Assembly (NCBI RefSeq): GCF_002158905.1
Contig: NZ_CP021431.1
Location: 3,674,001-3,738,000, forward strand
From: Yoonia vestfoldensis
GTDB taxonomy: Bacteria; Pseudomonadota; Alphaproteobacteria; Rhodobacterales; Rhodobacteraceae
Direction: 5' to 3'
DNA length: 64,000 nucleotides
The notes beneath the pieces are model-generated. The model did not search any database. It was not told the origin of the DNA and worked only from the letters and a program-made list of their open reading frames with translations. Shown piece after piece: positions 62,458 through 64,000 of the stretch. The translations under genes and the position numbers were made by a program. Position 1 is the stretch's first letter; the number at the start of each line of letters is the position of its first letter.

Positions 62458-63357
62458 TTAATCCGCCCCGAAGAAGGGCAGGAAGCTGTCGATCACGGCT
62501 TGCGGGTTTTCCTCCATCGCGAAATGGCCCGATTGGCAGGCGGTATCGGTCATCTGGCCCACCCATGGCCGCCAGAGCGCGGCCGGATCGCCCGTCTGCG
62601 CCGGAAACCCGCCCTTGGCCCAAAGAAAATGCAGCGGCGCGGCGATCTTGCGTCCGGCGGCCTTGTCCGCCTCGTCCAATGCGCGGTCAAAGGTGGCGCC
62701 CGCGCGGTAATCGGCGCACATCGCATGCAGATGCGCGGGGTCGGCGGCCTGCGCGCGGTAGCTGGCCAGCGCCGCATCGCTGAACACGGCCAGCGATTTG
62801 TCCATGGTCCAGCTGGTCAGCGTCCAGTCGATATAGCCTGCCGGATCGGCCCCGATCATCCGTTCGGGCAAGGGGGCAGGCTGCGCCAGATAGGTCCAGT
62901 GATAGGCTTTCAGCGCCAGATCGGCAGACCAATTGGCCCAGAAATCGCCCGTCGGCACGATCTCGATGATGCCCAGCCGGATGATCCGGTCGGGATGGTC
63001 CAGCGCAAAGCGATAGGCGACCCGCCCGCCGCGGTCATGGCCCAGCAGATGGGCGCGGTCGATCCCTAAAGCATCCATCAAGGCGGCGATGTCAGACGCC
63101 ATCGTGCGTTTGGCATAGGTGCTGTGGTCCGCATCATCGGCGGGGGCGTCGCTGTCGCCATAGCCGCGCAGGTCGGGGATGATCACGTCGAAATGCTGCG
63201 CAAGGGCGGGGGCGACCTTTTCCCAGCAATGGTGGTTCTGCGGATAGCCGTGCAGCAGGATCAGCGGTGTCCCCTGGCCCGCGCGATGCACCGACAGGGT
63301 GACAGCGCCGCAGCGGATGAAGGATTGGGTGAAACCTGGGATCATGGGATGCTCCAT
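62458..63357 (-). CDS. Alpha/beta hydrolase, haloacetate-dehalogenase-like
   Basis: This 299-residue protein has LILLHGYPQNHHCWEKVAPA, the DLRGYGDSDAP loop and the nucleophile elbow GHDRGG, where Asp replaces Ser as in fluoroacetate and haloalkane dehalogenases and epoxide hydrolases. The catalytic His is in CQSGHFAMEENP. The substrate could be a haloacetate or an epoxide. It overlaps the DUF1643 gene by 16 bases. Confidence 0.88.
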   Translation of the reverse strand: MEHPMIPGFTQSFIRCGAVTLSVHRAGQGTPLILLHGYPQNHHCWEKVAPALAQHFDVIIPDLRGYGDSDAPADDADHSTYAKRTMASDIAALMDALGIDRAHLLGHDRGGRVAYRFALDHPDRIIRLGIIEIVPTGDFWANWSADLALKAYHWTYLAQPAPLPERMIGADPAGYIDWTLTSWTMDKSLAVFSDAALASYRAQAADPAHLHAMCADYRAGATFDRALDEADKAAGRKIAAPLHFLWAKGGFPAQTGDPAALWRPWVGQMTDTACQSGHFAMEENPQAVIDSFLPFFGAD

Positions 63358-63854
63358 CGCCTTGGGTGCTGGTCATAGGCCACGTAGAGCGGGTGGCGGG
63401 GGTGGCCGTCCTTGGTCAGACCCAGTATATGCAGCGGCTTGGCGGTTTGTCGCAATAATTCCGCCACCTGGCTGCCGCGCCCCAGATGCGCGCCATGCGT
63501 GCCCCAGGCGGCGATGATCTGATCCGCCCAATCGGCCGCCGCCAGCAAGCTGGCATCATTGGCGGGGCCAATAGGGTCGGCCGCGCGGCGCAGGGCGCGT
63601 GGATCTTTGTCGCGCCAGGCAAAGATATTGGTCACGCGAAACGCCCCGAACCCCAAGGCGCGGGCCCGGCGTTCGCAGCGTTCGACGGTGGGATCGTTGT
63701 GCTGTTCCGTCGCCTTGGACGGGTTCAGCATCACAAAGGCAAGCCGCGGGGCATTGTCGTCCCAGATCCGGGTCAATTCATAGCGGTAGCATTCGCAATC
63801 CGAGTAGGTCGCTGAGGAGGCGGCATGATCGGTGATATGCTGGTGGTGGATCAT
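63342..63854 (-). CDS. DUF1643 protein
   Basis: This 170-residue protein has RLAFVMLNPSKATEQHNDPT, CERRARALGFGAFRVTNIFA and LGLTKDGHPRHPLYV, the signature of DUF1643. The function is unknown. It sits between truB and the hydrolase. Confidence 0.9.
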   Translation of the reverse strand: MIHHQHITDHAASSATYSDCECYRYELTRIWDDNAPRLAFVMLNPSKATEQHNDPTVERCERRARALGFGAFRVTNIFAWRDKDPRALRRAADPIGPANDASLLAAADWADQIIAAWGTHGAHLGRGSQVAELLRQTAKPLHILGLTKDGHPRHPLYVAYDQHPRRWSIP

Positions 63855-63876
63855 GCGGGCGTCAGGTCACATCACC

Positions 63877-64000
63877 CTATGCCACGAACACGCGCGTCGG
63901 GTGCAATTCGCCGCCCCGATAGCTGCCGATGGCGATGGCCTTGCCGTCATGGCTGGCCCAGACTTCCTCGCCATAATCAACTCCGCTGGCGATGACCGGC
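63877..64000 (-). CDS. truB: tRNA pseudouridine(55) synthase, C-terminal end
   Basis: Only the last 40 codons are in the window, reading [20 protein letters not shown] and [12 protein letters not shown] before the stop TAG. This is the usual TruB C-terminus. Its location upstream of rpsO agrees with the rbfA-truB-rpsO-pnp order of proteobacteria, here with three extra genes inserted. Confidence 0.82.
   Translation of the reverse strand, partial: PVIASGVDYGEEVWASHDGKAIAIGSYRGGELHPTRVFVA

Overview
The window looks like the chromosome of a Rhodobacterales (Roseobacter-group) alphaproteobacterium. It is GC-rich and carries a CcrM-type GANTC methyltransferase, a DUF2125 protein, a DUF4170 protein beside kdtA/lpxK, a DsbA next to a DUF721 protein, and the order truB..rpsO-pnp. 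This lineage call comes from gene content; no 16S gene is present.

Bases 1 to about 29,100 are the right-hand part of an integrated siphovirus-type prophage; its left end lies outside the window. The late operon reads leftward from about 14,312: HNH endonuclease, P27 small terminase, large terminase, portal, S49 head protease, HK97-type capsid, connector and head-tail joining proteins, tail terminator, tail tube, a tail chaperone pair with a programmed -1 frameshift, TP901-type tape measure and two tail proteins. An IS3-family element (15,003-16,311, with a 5-bp target duplication) has cut a glycosyltransferase-25 cargo gene in two, and the intact frame can be rebuilt. The early leftward operon (21,160 to 18,485) holds small DNA-binding proteins, an MT-A70 methyltransferase and a DUF1376-like replication protein, and is followed by a further leftward pair (18,284 to 16,924). 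An S24/LexA-type repressor (21,256) sits beside three copies of a TTGCGAT-N3-CGCAA operator. Two more copies lie in the promoter of a rightward operon (22,650-26,784) of tightly overlapping small genes, an FtsK-gamma/GapR fusion protein, an excisionase and a tyrosine integrase.

Between the integrase and a tRNA-Arg(CCU), the likely attachment site, lies an AT-richer three-gene cargo operon (28,897 to 26,816). It encodes a STAS-plus-GHKL-ATPase protein, a DUF4325 STAS-like protein and a single-pass membrane protein. I do not recognise this set as a named system, and it is the best candidate for something undescribed.

Bases 29,093-64,000 are ordinary chromosome. They hold a LacI regulator, a membrane-tethered winged-helix protein, rnhB, ccrM (with GANTC sites inside its own promoter), alkB, mutY, a DUF721/dsbA pair, and an envelope operon pmbA-cysQ-DUF4170-kdtA-lpxK. 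These are followed by a SDR/enoyl-CoA hydratase/flavoprotein operon, leuS-lptE-holA, a porin, yggS-rluA, an mhqO/mhqD-like pair, an aldehyde dehydrogenase, a 1-Cys peroxiredoxin, rpsO-pnp, a short RTX protein, a dehalogenase-like hydrolase, a DUF1643 protein and the end of truB.
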